This document shows positions 52,553 to 59,954 of a DNA stretch of 64,000 nt, one piece after another. The stretch comes from Cupriavidus taiwanensis. Its GTDB lineage: Bacteria; Pseudomonadota; Gammaproteobacteria; Burkholderiales; Burkholderiaceae. How positions within the stretch are numbered: the first letter of the stretch is position 1; each line of letters starts with the position of its first letter. The translations under genes and the position numbers were made by a program. The stretch covers positions 246,334 to 310,333 of the forward strand of contig NZ_LT976854.1 of assembly GCF_900249755.1 (NCBI RefSeq), written 5' to 3'. Under the pieces are notes generated by a model that saw only the letters and a list, made by a program, of their open reading frames with translations, did no database searches and was not told where the DNA came from.

Positions 52553-53506
52553 ATGCACGATATCGGGACTTCCAGGCCGGGCGGATGGGGTACCGGCTAC
52601 AACGAGCTCGAACAGGAGCTGGCCTCGGAGCTGATGGAGGCTGGCGAGCTGGGCCAGGAACTCGGCGGCATGGCAACGGAGTTCGAAGGCGAATTCGAGG
52701 GCGAGGGGGAATTCGAGAACGAGTTCGAGCAAGAGGTCTCCGGCGAGATGCAGGAGATGGAACTGGCGGCCGAGCTGCTGGCCGTCAACAGCGAACAGGA
52801 AATGGAGCAGTTCCTGGGCGGCCTGGTGCGTTCGGTGGGACGCGCCGCCAGCAGCTTTGCGAAGTCGTCGGCGGGCAAGGCGCTGGGCGGCATCCTGCGT
52901 TCGGCGGCCAAGGCGGCGCTGCCGGTGGTCGGCAGCGCGCTCGGCAACCTGGTGGTGCCCGGGGCGGGCGGCGCGATCGGCGGCAAGCTGGCCAGCATGG
53001 CCGGCAGCGCGCTCGGGCTCGAGCTGGAGGGGCTGAGCAACGAGGACCGCGAGTTCGAGGTGGCGCGCCGCGTGGTGCGCATCGGCCAGCAGGCGACCCG
53101 CAATCTGCTGACCATGCCGCGCAACGTCCCGCCGTCGCGCGCCGCGCGCGCGGCGTTCCTGCAGGCAGCGCGCCAGGTTGCGCCGGGCCTGCTCCCCGCC
53201 ATGCGCACGATTTCGCAGAACGGTGTGGCGGCGGCGCGGCAACTGGGCACGCCGCCGATCTTCGGGCCGGCCGCCGGCGGCGCCGCCGCAGCGCAGCCGG
53301 TGGCCAGCCTGGCCGCCGCGGTGCGCGCGCCCAATGGCGGCTATGCGGGCTATGCCAACGGCGGCGCGGTGTCGTGCCCGTCGTGCGGCAACGGGGTGGC
53401 CGCGCCAGGCGGCGCGGCCGCGTTGCCGATGGGCGGGCAGTGGCGGCGTTCGCGCAACGGGCGCGCGCTGATCCTGTACCTGGCGCCGCCGCGGCCGATG
53501 TTCTGA
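52553..53506 (+). CDS. EFE-rich, glycine-zipper protein, first gene of the sigma-54 cassette
   Basis: A 317-residue protein I do not recognise from a named family, though similar EFE-repeat proteins occur in other bacteria as hypotheticals. The first 65 residues are very acidic, with a repeated (E/F)-rich stretch (FEGEFEGEGEFENEFEQE). A conserved-looking segment follows (AAELLAVNSEQEMEQFLGGLV), then a Gly/Ala-rich region (KALGGILRSAAKAALPVVGS and GAGGAIGGKLASMAGSALG) that could insert into membranes, then LELEGLSNEDREFEVARRVVRI and a Gly/Ala/Pro-rich end with a Cys pair, C275-x2-C278. No signal peptide is evident. RBS AAGGAG is upstream. It is not a standard RiPP precursor, but the layout of acidic leader plus hydrophobic core is similar. 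Confidence 0.72.
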   Translation: MHDIGTSRPGGWGTGYNELEQELASELMEAGELGQELGGMATEFEGEFEGEGEFENEFEQEVSGEMQEMELAAELLAVNSEQEMEQFLGGLVRSVGRAASSFAKSSAGKALGGILRSAAKAALPVVGSALGNLVVPGAGGAIGGKLASMAGSALGLELEGLSNEDREFEVARRVVRIGQQATRNLLTMPRNVPPSRAARAAFLQAARQVAPGLLPAMRTISQNGVAAARQLGTPPIFGPAAGGAAAAQPVASLAAAVRAPNGGYAGYANGGAVSCPSCGNGVAAPGGAAALPMGGQWRRSRNGRALILYLAPPRPMF

Positions 53507-53555
53507 GCCGCGCGCACGCTGCCCACCTTCGCGATACGACTCCGAGGCCGCCGTC

Positions 53556-54938
53556 ATGAACGCTTGCGCCCACGCCCTGCGGTTGCTGGAACAGGAGGTG
53601 CTCGGCATCCGCGCCCGCCTGGATGCGCAGCTGCCCTACGCGCTGCAGATGCCGATGGTCCCCGCCGCCAATATCAGCGACGAGGCCATGAGTGCCATCG
53701 AGCGCCATATGCAGGCGGCGCGGCACCAGCTGCGGCGGCGCATTGCGCGCTTCCTCTGCGCACTGCGCGCGGCGCGGCCCGAGCCGGCCGCGGTGGCCCG
53801 CGCGCAGCGGCGCTATGCCATGCTCAAGCTGTATTTCCACGCCGCGCTCACGCATTTCGAGATCTTTGCCGAAGTGCTGACGCAGCGCAGCCAGCATGGC
53901 ACCGGCGTCTGGCTGGCGGGGCTGGACGTGGCCGCGCGCGACGGGCTGCGGCAGCCCGGCGTGGCCATCGCCTTGCCGGAGGTGATCTGCTATGTCGAAC
54001 GCGGCCATGGCGGCGCGATCCGGCGGGCGCGCACGCGCTTGCCCGGCGGCGGCGCCAATCCGGTGGCCGTGATCCGCATGCCGCGCGAGCGCATGGTCGG
54101 CACCGGCCTGGCGGCGTCGCTGTTCCATGAGGTGGGACACCAGGCGGCCGCGCTGCTGGACCTGGCCAATGCGTACCGCCGTGCCGCCGCGGGCGACGGC
54201 CGCCGCGGGCTGCGGCTGGTGTCGGGCGATGCCGGCGCGCCGCCTGCTGCATCGGTGCCGCCGCAGGTCTGGCGCGCCTGGGAGCGCTGGATCAGCGAGA
54301 TCGTCGCCGACCTGTGGGCGGTGTCGCGGGTGGGCATTACCGCCACCTGCGGGCTGATGAGCGTGGTGAGCCTGCCGCGCGCCTTCGTGCTGCGCATCAA
54401 CCTCGACGACCCGCATCCGGCGCCGTGGATCCGCGTGAAGCTGTCGGTGGCGATGGGGCGGGCGTTGTATCCGCATCCGCAGTGGGATGTGCTCGAGCAG
54501 GTATGGGAGCGGCTCTATCCGCGCTGGCAGATGAGCGCCGCGCAACGGCGCGCGTTCGCGCAGCTCGACCAGTCGATCCCGGCGTTCGTCGCCAGGCTGC
54601 TCGCGTTGCGCGCGCCGCGGCTGGGCGGGCGCACGCTGGGGCAGGCGCTGCGGCTGCCCGGCCGCCATCCCGACAACCTGTTGCGGCTCTGGCGCCTGGT
54701 GCGGTCGCGCCCGCACCAGTACCTGGCCGATACCCCGACGCTGGCGTTCGCGGTGCTGGGGCAGGCCCGCTACAGCGGCCTGCTCGCGCCCGACGTCGAG
54801 CTGCGCACCATCTCGGCCTTGCTGCAACGCTGGGCACTGGCCGGCTATCTGCCCTGGAGCGCCGGCAGCGCGCAGCTGAGCGAGGCGCTGAACCAGCGAC
54901 GGCAGCCGGTGCGCATGCCGGTCGCGGCCTACGCGTGA
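53556..54938 (+). CDS. HEXXH metallopeptidase-like protein
   Basis: A 460-residue protein with a zinc-peptidase signature: H191-E192-x2-H195 in SLFHEVGHQAAALLDLA and a downstream acid cluster, E248 and D252, in RWISEIVADLWAV, spaced as in gluzincins. Apart from this the protein is rich in Arg and Ala helices and matches no family I know. There is no signal peptide, so it should act in the cytoplasm. It begins 49 nt after the EFE-rich protein, which might be its substrate. Whether the site is active is not known. Confidence 0.65.
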   Translation: MNACAHALRLLEQEVLGIRARLDAQLPYALQMPMVPAANISDEAMSAIERHMQAARHQLRRRIARFLCALRAARPEPAAVARAQRRYAMLKLYFHAALTHFEIFAEVLTQRSQHGTGVWLAGLDVAARDGLRQPGVAIALPEVICYVERGHGGAIRRARTRLPGGGANPVAVIRMPRERMVGTGLAASLFHEVGHQAAALLDLANAYRRAAAGDGRRGLRLVSGDAGAPPAASVPPQVWRAWERWISEIVADLWAVSRVGITATCGLMSVVSLPRAFVLRINLDDPHPAPWIRVKLSVAMGRALYPHPQWDVLEQVWERLYPRWQMSAAQRRAFAQLDQSIPAFVARLLALRAPRLGGRTLGQALRLPGRHPDNLLRLWRLVRSRPHQYLADTPTLAFAVLGQARYSGLLAPDVELRTISALLQRWALAGYLPWSAGSAQLSEALNQRRQPVRMPVAAYA

Positions 54939-54958
54939 TTTGCTGAAGGAGAAACGTG

Positions 54959-57007
54959 ATGAACACGAGCACGGAGTCGGGTCGCGTGGAGTACGCGCTG
55001 GTGCCGACGGGCAATACCGACGGCGACTGGCACTATGACTTCACCAGGCTGGCCGAAGGCCAGAAGTACCTGAAGCTGGCGGTGTACGCCAGCGAAGGCG
55101 AGCCGCGCGAGATGGAGCAGCTGCGCCTCAAGCCCGGCAAGGAGGCCAGGCTGGAGATCCGCGTCGGGCCCTCGCCTGCCTGGGGCCAAAGGGAAGAGGG
55201 GCTGCCCGCGGCGCTCACCGAGGTCGCGCACACCATGCGCAAGCTGGCGGCGCTGGGCGTTCCGGACGATCTGCTGTTCGACGCCGCCGCCAGGCTGGGC
55301 AGCCGGCGCGAAGTCATCGTGCCGGGCCGGCTGAAGGCGCCGCCGCACCCTGACGCCGGCGACGATGCCGAACCGCAAGGCGGCGACAACAGCGCCGCGG
55401 AGTTCGACCCGATCGGGGCGCGTTCCGGCCCGGTGGGCGTGAAGGACTACCGCGAGCCGGCATTCAGCCTCAAGCGCACTTCGCGCGACCTGACCGGGGA
55501 CTGGGCGCTGTGGCTGCTGATCAAGCGCAACGCCGACATGCTGAGCTGGGAGAACTACGCGCGCCAGGTGGACCTGCTGTTCTTCGGCAACAGCGCGGTC
55601 CCGGCGCGCGCGGGCGCAGCCGCCGGCCCGGCGCTGTACGACGAAGCCGCGCGGCTGAGCCGGCGCCGCTTCCTGCCGTTCTCGGACACCGATGCCTACC
55701 GCGCGCTGAAGGTGGCCACCGAGGCCTTCGTGGTGACGTGGGGCGCCGTGGTGCCGTCGGTGCGCGACAGCGGCACTATCGCCAGGCTGCTCAGGACCGA
55801 CCCGGCCGCGATCCACCTGGCCAATGACCGGCTCGGCATGAACCTGGAGCCGGCGCAGGTGGAGGAGATCGCGGGCCAGTATTTCGGCAAGGGCGCGTCG
55901 CCGACGCTGCCTTACCTGGAGCGCGTGGTGCAGGGTTTGCAGGGCACCGACGCGGGGCGCACCGTCGACGGCATGCGCGAATCCATCGCGCGTTCCGGCG
56001 CCACGGCACCCGCCACCCATCCCGCCGAGGCGCTGTCGGACTCGCGCGAGCTGGTGCCGCGCGACGACGGCCCGTGCGGCGACGGCTGCCTGTGGCTGCA
56101 GCACTGGAACAACGATATCTCGGCCAAGCTGGGCGCGCCGCCGCTGATCGAGCTGATCTGGAGCTACTGGATGGAGGAGCTGCAGCTGGTGCAGACCATG
56201 AACGCCATCTCGCGCCGCTTCCAGAACCTGTCCGGCGGGCCCGGCGATCCGCTCAACCAGCTCGAGCTGGACCCGCTGCGGCCGGTGAGCAACATCATCT
56301 GGGGCTGGGTCCAGGATGAGCAGCACCGGCTGCCGATCGAGCGGCGCGCGGCCGAGTACCTGCACGAGTATGGCTTCCGCCTGTTCGGGCGCGCGGTGCC
56401 GCGCATCCAGCCGGCCGACAGCCGCAGCAAGTTCCTGGGCGCGTTCCATACGCTGCTGAACCTGTGCGTGCCGTTCTTCCGGCAGGCCGACGATACCACC
56501 GTGGTGCCGGATGGCTTCCCGCTGCTGAACGCGCTGCGCGAGGTGCACCTGATCCTGTCCGAGGGCGCGCACAACCAGTTTGGCGACCTGCCGACCACCT
56601 CGCGCATCGAGATGATGATGCAGCAGTGGATCCTGGCGCGGCCCGAATTCCGCGAGTTCCTGCCGCGGCGCTCGATGATCGCGTATCCGGAGCCGTGGAT
56701 GCACTCGGTGGAAAGCATGCGCAAGCTGCAGGGCTGGGGCGATACCAACACGTACCAGTTCTGGCAGCTGGCCACCACCGGCGAACAGATCGTGTCGTCG
56801 ATCCGCTGGAGCGACTGGAATTCGGTCAACGATCCGTCCAACGCGGCGAACTGGGCGGCGTACTTCCGCCCCGAGATCCAGACCTATATCCATTCGTACC
56901 GGGCCGTCACCGGCGTGGATATCGGCGCCGAGCCGGTCGACGTGCAGGTGCCCGGCATGCACTTGCTGCGCCGGCTGCAGGAGCACCGTGGCGCGCGGGT
57001 GGCCTGA
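54959..57007 (+). CDS. 682-residue conserved-looking protein of unknown function
   Basis: I do not recognise this protein. It is soluble, with no signal peptide or membrane helix, and unusually rich in Trp and aromatic residues. An N-terminal part of about 120 residues is separated by an acidic linker from a long helical region that holds DWALWLLIKRNADMLSWENYARQ, RRFLPFSDTDAYRALKVATE, DGPCGDGCLWLQHWNNDISA, LIELIWSYWMEELQLVQTMN and FRLFGRAVPRIQPADSRSKF. The steady spacing of Trp and charged residues suggests a real enzyme or scaffold. RBS AAGGAG favours the ATG at 54959 over the GTG at 54956. It is the third gene of the cassette, 20 nt after the metallopeptidase-like gene. Confidence 0.8.
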   Translation: MNTSTESGRVEYALVPTGNTDGDWHYDFTRLAEGQKYLKLAVYASEGEPREMEQLRLKPGKEARLEIRVGPSPAWGQREEGLPAALTEVAHTMRKLAALGVPDDLLFDAAARLGSRREVIVPGRLKAPPHPDAGDDAEPQGGDNSAAEFDPIGARSGPVGVKDYREPAFSLKRTSRDLTGDWALWLLIKRNADMLSWENYARQVDLLFFGNSAVPARAGAAAGPALYDEAARLSRRRFLPFSDTDAYRALKVATEAFVVTWGAVVPSVRDSGTIARLLRTDPAAIHLANDRLGMNLEPAQVEEIAGQYFGKGASPTLPYLERVVQGLQGTDAGRTVDGMRESIARSGATAPATHPAEALSDSRELVPRDDGPCGDGCLWLQHWNNDISAKLGAPPLIELIWSYWMEELQLVQTMNAISRRFQNLSGGPGDPLNQLELDPLRPVSNIIWGWVQDEQHRLPIERRAAEYLHEYGFRLFGRAVPRIQPADSRSKFLGAFHTLLNLCVPFFRQADDTTVVPDGFPLLNALREVHLILSEGAHNQFGDLPTTSRIEMMMQQWILARPEFREFLPRRSMIAYPEPWMHSVESMRKLQGWGDTNTYQFWQLATTGEQIVSSIRWSDWNSVNDPSNAANWAAYFRPEIQTYIHSYRAVTGVDIGAEPVDVQVPGMHLLRRLQEHRGARVA

Positions 57008-57090
57008 AGGGCCGCGGTGGATGTCCGGGGCGGACGGATGTCCACCGTGTCACGGCGGCAGCTGCAAGCAAAGCGGAGGGGCAGGCGGCC

Positions 57091-58230
57091 ATGATCGATT
57101 TCGCGTCGGCGCTCTACCTGGGCATGTCGCATCCCGCCGCGCAACTGGGCAGCTATGCGGCGCTCACCACCGGCACGCCCGCCGCGCTGGCGGTATCGCC
57201 GCTGGCGGGCACGCTGGCGGCGCAGGCAGCGGCGCTGCAGGGTTGCGAGGCCGGCCTGGCCGGGCCGTCGACGCTGCATCTGTCGCTCGACCTGTTCGAC
57301 CGGATCGGGCGCACGCACGCGCTGGTGGCCGACGACACGCTCTATCCGGTCATGCGCTGGGGGCTCGAGCGGGTGCGCGGGCTCGGGGTCCCGGTCACGC
57401 TGTTCCGCCATGCCGATCTGGCCGATCTGGCGCGGCGGCTGCGCCAGCACACCGGCACTCGTCCGCCCGCGCTCGTGACCGACGGCACGCGCCGCGAAGG
57501 CGCGCCCGTGGCGCTGCGCCGCTATCTCGCGCTGGTGCGCGAGCGTGGCGGCCTGGTGGTGGCGGACCACACCCAGCTGCTGGGCCTGGCCGGTGCGCAA
57601 CCCGGCCCGGGACGGCCATGGGGCAGCGGCGGCGGCGGACTGCTGCGCTACGCGGGCCTGGCGCCCGCCGAGCCGGTGCTGCTGCTGGCATCGTGGGCCA
57701 AGGCCTTCGGCGCGCCGCTGGCCACGCTGTGCGGGCCCGCCGCGCTGGTGAGCGAGATCGCCCGCGACGGCCCGACCCAGGCGCATTGCAGCGCCGCCTC
57801 GCAGGCCGCGCTGCTGGCCGGGCTGAACGCGCTGGCGCGCAACCGCCGCGACGGCGACGCGCTGCGGGCGGCGCTGCTGGCGCGGGTGCGGCGCCTGCGG
57901 CGGGGTTTGCGCTGGCTGGCGCAGCACCGCTTGCCGGACCTGCAGATCAGCGTGCCGCTGCACCCCATGCAGCAATTGCGGCTGGGGTCGGCCGAGCGCA
58001 CCCGTGCCCTGCACGCGGGGCTGCGCGCGGCGGGATTCCGCACGGCGTTGCTGCGGCAGGCCGAAGGGCGCTGCGCCGTGGCAGTGGTGGTGCGCGCCAG
58101 CCACGCGCCGCAAGAGATTGACGGCCTGCTGGCGGCGCTTGCCTTGCTGGCGGGCCAGCCGGCCGTGCCGCGCGGGCGTGCGCCGCCGGCCTATCGGGAG
58201 AGCCTCCATGTTCAAGACTGCGGAAGGTGA
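57091..58230 (+). CDS. PLP-dependent fold-type I enzyme (aminotransferase class I/II-like)
   Basis: A 379-residue protein with the layout of fold-type I PLP enzymes. The predicted cofactor Asp-His is D159-H160 in GLVVADHTQLLG, and the Schiff-base Lys is K204 in LLASWAKAFGAPLATLCGP, similar to the SxSKAFG motif of the alpha-oxoamine synthase (BioF/Kbl) group. The N-terminal part is short for that group. The reaction is unknown. It begins 83 nt after the 682-residue gene and overlaps the next gene by 23 nt, so translation of the last three genes is probably coupled. Confidence 0.75.
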   Translation: MIDFASALYLGMSHPAAQLGSYAALTTGTPAALAVSPLAGTLAAQAAALQGCEAGLAGPSTLHLSLDLFDRIGRTHALVADDTLYPVMRWGLERVRGLGVPVTLFRHADLADLARRLRQHTGTRPPALVTDGTRREGAPVALRRYLALVRERGGLVVADHTQLLGLAGAQPGPGRPWGSGGGGLLRYAGLAPAEPVLLLASWAKAFGAPLATLCGPAALVSEIARDGPTQAHCSAASQAALLAGLNALARNRRDGDALRAALLARVRRLRRGLRWLAQHRLPDLQISVPLHPMQQLRLGSAERTRALHAGLRAAGFRTALLRQAEGRCAVAVVVRASHAPQEIDGLLAALALLAGQPAVPRGRAPPAYRESLHVQDCGR

Positions 58231-59044
58231 AACACTGGAACTGGCGCCATGGCGCATGCGCCGGCTGCTGCGTCTGCTGGCGGAGGTGCGGCGGTATCCG
58301 GCCGGCACGCCGCCGCAGGCGCTGCTGACCGACCTGCGCCAGCTGGTGGCCCGCGCACGGCGCGTCGGCACGCCCTCGCGCCTCGGCACGGCGCGGTATG
58401 AGAGCCGGCTGGACAGTGGTGGCGCATACGGCGGCGCATACGGCGGCGCGTGCTGCCGCGCTTGCCTGCTGGCCCGCCAGCACGCGGGACGCCTGTCGCT
58501 GGTCGGGCTCAGCCTGGACCGGTGGCGTGCGCCGGCGAGCCGGTACGAGGGCGGGCCTGCGCTTGCCGAACTGGCGTTCGAGTCAGCGCCCAAATCCGCC
58601 AACGTGACGCTGCAATGGCGCCGCTGGCCGAGCCTGGACGCCGCCGCGCGCGCAACCCGCGGCGGTGGCGTCTACCTGTTCCAGCGCGGTGCGACGCCGG
58701 TCTATGTCGGCACGGCGGCCAGCCTGCCGGCGCGGCTGGGCGTGCATGGCTGGTACCACGCGCGCCAGGGCAGCGCGCGCGCCGGTGCTTCGTGTCCTTG
58801 TGCGCCCCCGCTGACCGTATGGACGGCCAATGTGGCCAGCGCCGGCGAGCGCGCGGCGGTCGAGCACGCCATCGTGCGCACGCTTGGCAACCGGGGCTTC
58901 GCGCTGGCCAATGACAAGCTGCGCGGCACGGTGACCGTCGGCAGCGGCCTGTCGATCCGCAACCTGGTCCCGGCCGGCATCCTCGCCGGCGCCGGCAATG
59001 ACTTGCAGTACGGGCCCGGCCAGCGCTTCGAGCTGTCGCGATGA
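58208..59044 (+). CDS. protein with a C-terminal GIY-YIG nuclease-like domain
   Basis: A 278-residue protein. From about 150 onward the key GIY-YIG residues appear in order and spacing: GVY (154-156), YVG (166-168), R176 (LPARLGVH), E219 (AVEHAIVRTLG) and N235 (LANDKLRG). The N-terminal 150 residues are basic and contain a small (GGAY)2GG repeat with a CCRAC cluster that could bind a metal or nucleic acid. I infer a nuclease fold; catalysis is unproven. It overlaps the PLP enzyme gene by 23 nt and the amidohydrolase gene by 4 nt. Confidence 0.62.
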   Translation: MFKTAEGETLELAPWRMRRLLRLLAEVRRYPAGTPPQALLTDLRQLVARARRVGTPSRLGTARYESRLDSGGAYGGAYGGACCRACLLARQHAGRLSLVGLSLDRWRAPASRYEGGPALAELAFESAPKSANVTLQWRRWPSLDAAARATRGGGVYLFQRGATPVYVGTAASLPARLGVHGWYHARQGSARAGASCPCAPPLTVWTANVASAGERAAVEHAIVRTLGNRGFALANDKLRGTVTVGSGLSIRNLVPAGILAGAGNDLQYGPGQRFELSR

Positions 59045-59883
59045 TCGTCGACTTCCATGTTCATGCCGGGCAGGGCGACGGCATGACGGGACCGTGGGAC
59101 ACCACCGCGCCGCTCGCCGACTATGCCCGGCGCGCGCGGCAGGCCGGCATCGCGCATTCGGTGCTGCTGCCCGTGTTCCAGTCGGATTACGTGCAAGGCA
59201 ACCGCGACGTGGCGGCGCTGGCGCGCGCCGATCCCGCGCGCTTTACCGGCTTTGCGATGATCCATGCCGAACGCGACCGGGCACGCACGCACCGCATGAT
59301 CGAGGAAGCCGTACTGCGGCTGGGCCTGCGCGGCATCAAGGTCCATCGGCACGATGCCCCGATCCACCGGCAGGTCTGCGATGCCGCGCGCCACTGGCGG
59401 CTGCCGGTGCTGTACGACCCCGGCGGCGAGACCGGCGCGCTGCGCCTGCTGGCCCAGACGCATCCCGAGGTGGCGTTCGTGTTCGCGCACCTGGGCAGTT
59501 TTGCCGACGACTGGGCGGCGCAGCGCCAGGTGGTGGACCTGATTGCGCGCTATCCCAACCTGTTTGCCGATACCTCGGGCGTGCGGCGCTTCGACGTGCT
59601 GGAAGAAGCGTTCCGGCGCGCCGGCCCCGGCAAGCTGCTGTTCGGTTCCGATGGCCCGTGGCTGCACCCGGGCCTGGAACTGGCCAAGCTGCGCGCGCTG
59701 CGTCCCACGCCGGAAGCCTTTGCGCGCATGGCGGGCGGCAATGCATTGCGCCTGCTGGCGCGCGTAGCGCTGCCGGCGCGAACCTCCGTCAGAAGGAATG
59801 CGCGCACAGGCCTTGATGCCGTTCAGGCAAGGCATCAAACACCACCGTCATTCCCGCGCAGGCGGGAATCCAGCGTCCTTTGA
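59041..59883 (+). CDS. amidohydrolase family 2 metal-dependent hydrolase
   Basis: A 280-residue TIM-barrel hydrolase. Metal ligands are H6 and H8 (DFHVHAG), K100 or the nearby His (RGIKVHRHD), H150 (VFAHLGSF) and D204 (LFGSDGPW). Strand 5, which usually offers a His, reads LYDPGG. The enzymes of this family are hydrolases or decarboxylases with broad substrates. The final 25 residues or so are encoded by the left arm of an inverted repeat (59841-59869), which gives the usual SFPRRRESS reading, so the natural end was probably near 59790. It starts in a 4-nt overlap with the GIY-YIG gene and ends the cassette. Confidence 0.8.
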   Translation: MIVDFHVHAGQGDGMTGPWDTTAPLADYARRARQAGIAHSVLLPVFQSDYVQGNRDVAALARADPARFTGFAMIHAERDRARTHRMIEEAVLRLGLRGIKVHRHDAPIHRQVCDAARHWRLPVLYDPGGETGALRLLAQTHPEVAFVFAHLGSFADDWAAQRQVVDLIARYPNLFADTSGVRRFDVLEEAFRRAGPGKLLFGSDGPWLHPGLELAKLRALRPTPEAFARMAGGNALRLLARVALPARTSVRRNARTGLDAVQARHQTPPSFPRRRESSVL

Positions 59884-59921
59884 AGCCACCGGGCTCCCGC
59901 CTGCGCGGGAACGACGGTGGT
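59841..59921. repeat. 81-bp inverted-repeat element (CCCGCGCAGGCGGG family)
   Basis: Two 29-base arms, 59841-59869 and 59893-59921, are inverted copies with about two mismatches: each reads ACCACCGTC(A/G)TTCCCGCGCA then GGCGGGA. The 23-nt loop holds the stop codon of the amidohydrolase gene. A degenerate arm also occurs at 20176-20203. Such elements are frequent in this group, and the hairpin sits between convergent genes. Confidence 0.85.
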
Positions 59922-59954
59922 TAACTGAACGGCATTCGCGCCCAGGCCACGGCT

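Noticed and set aside
52553..53506. Classic RiPP precursor
   Set aside because: At 317 residues it is far too long, and no lanthipeptide, YcaO or radical-SAM enzyme is nearby. Only the acidic-leader-plus-core layout is similar.
52785..54827. 680-residue minus-strand frame across the first two cassette genes
   Set aside because: It is antisense with a skewed composition, spans two real genes and their gap, and has no recognisable motif.
54929..58602. minus-strand frames of 685 and 572 residues across the 682-residue and PLP-enzyme genes
   Set aside because: The plus-strand frames have ribosome binding sites, coupled starts and recognisable motifs; the minus frames do not.
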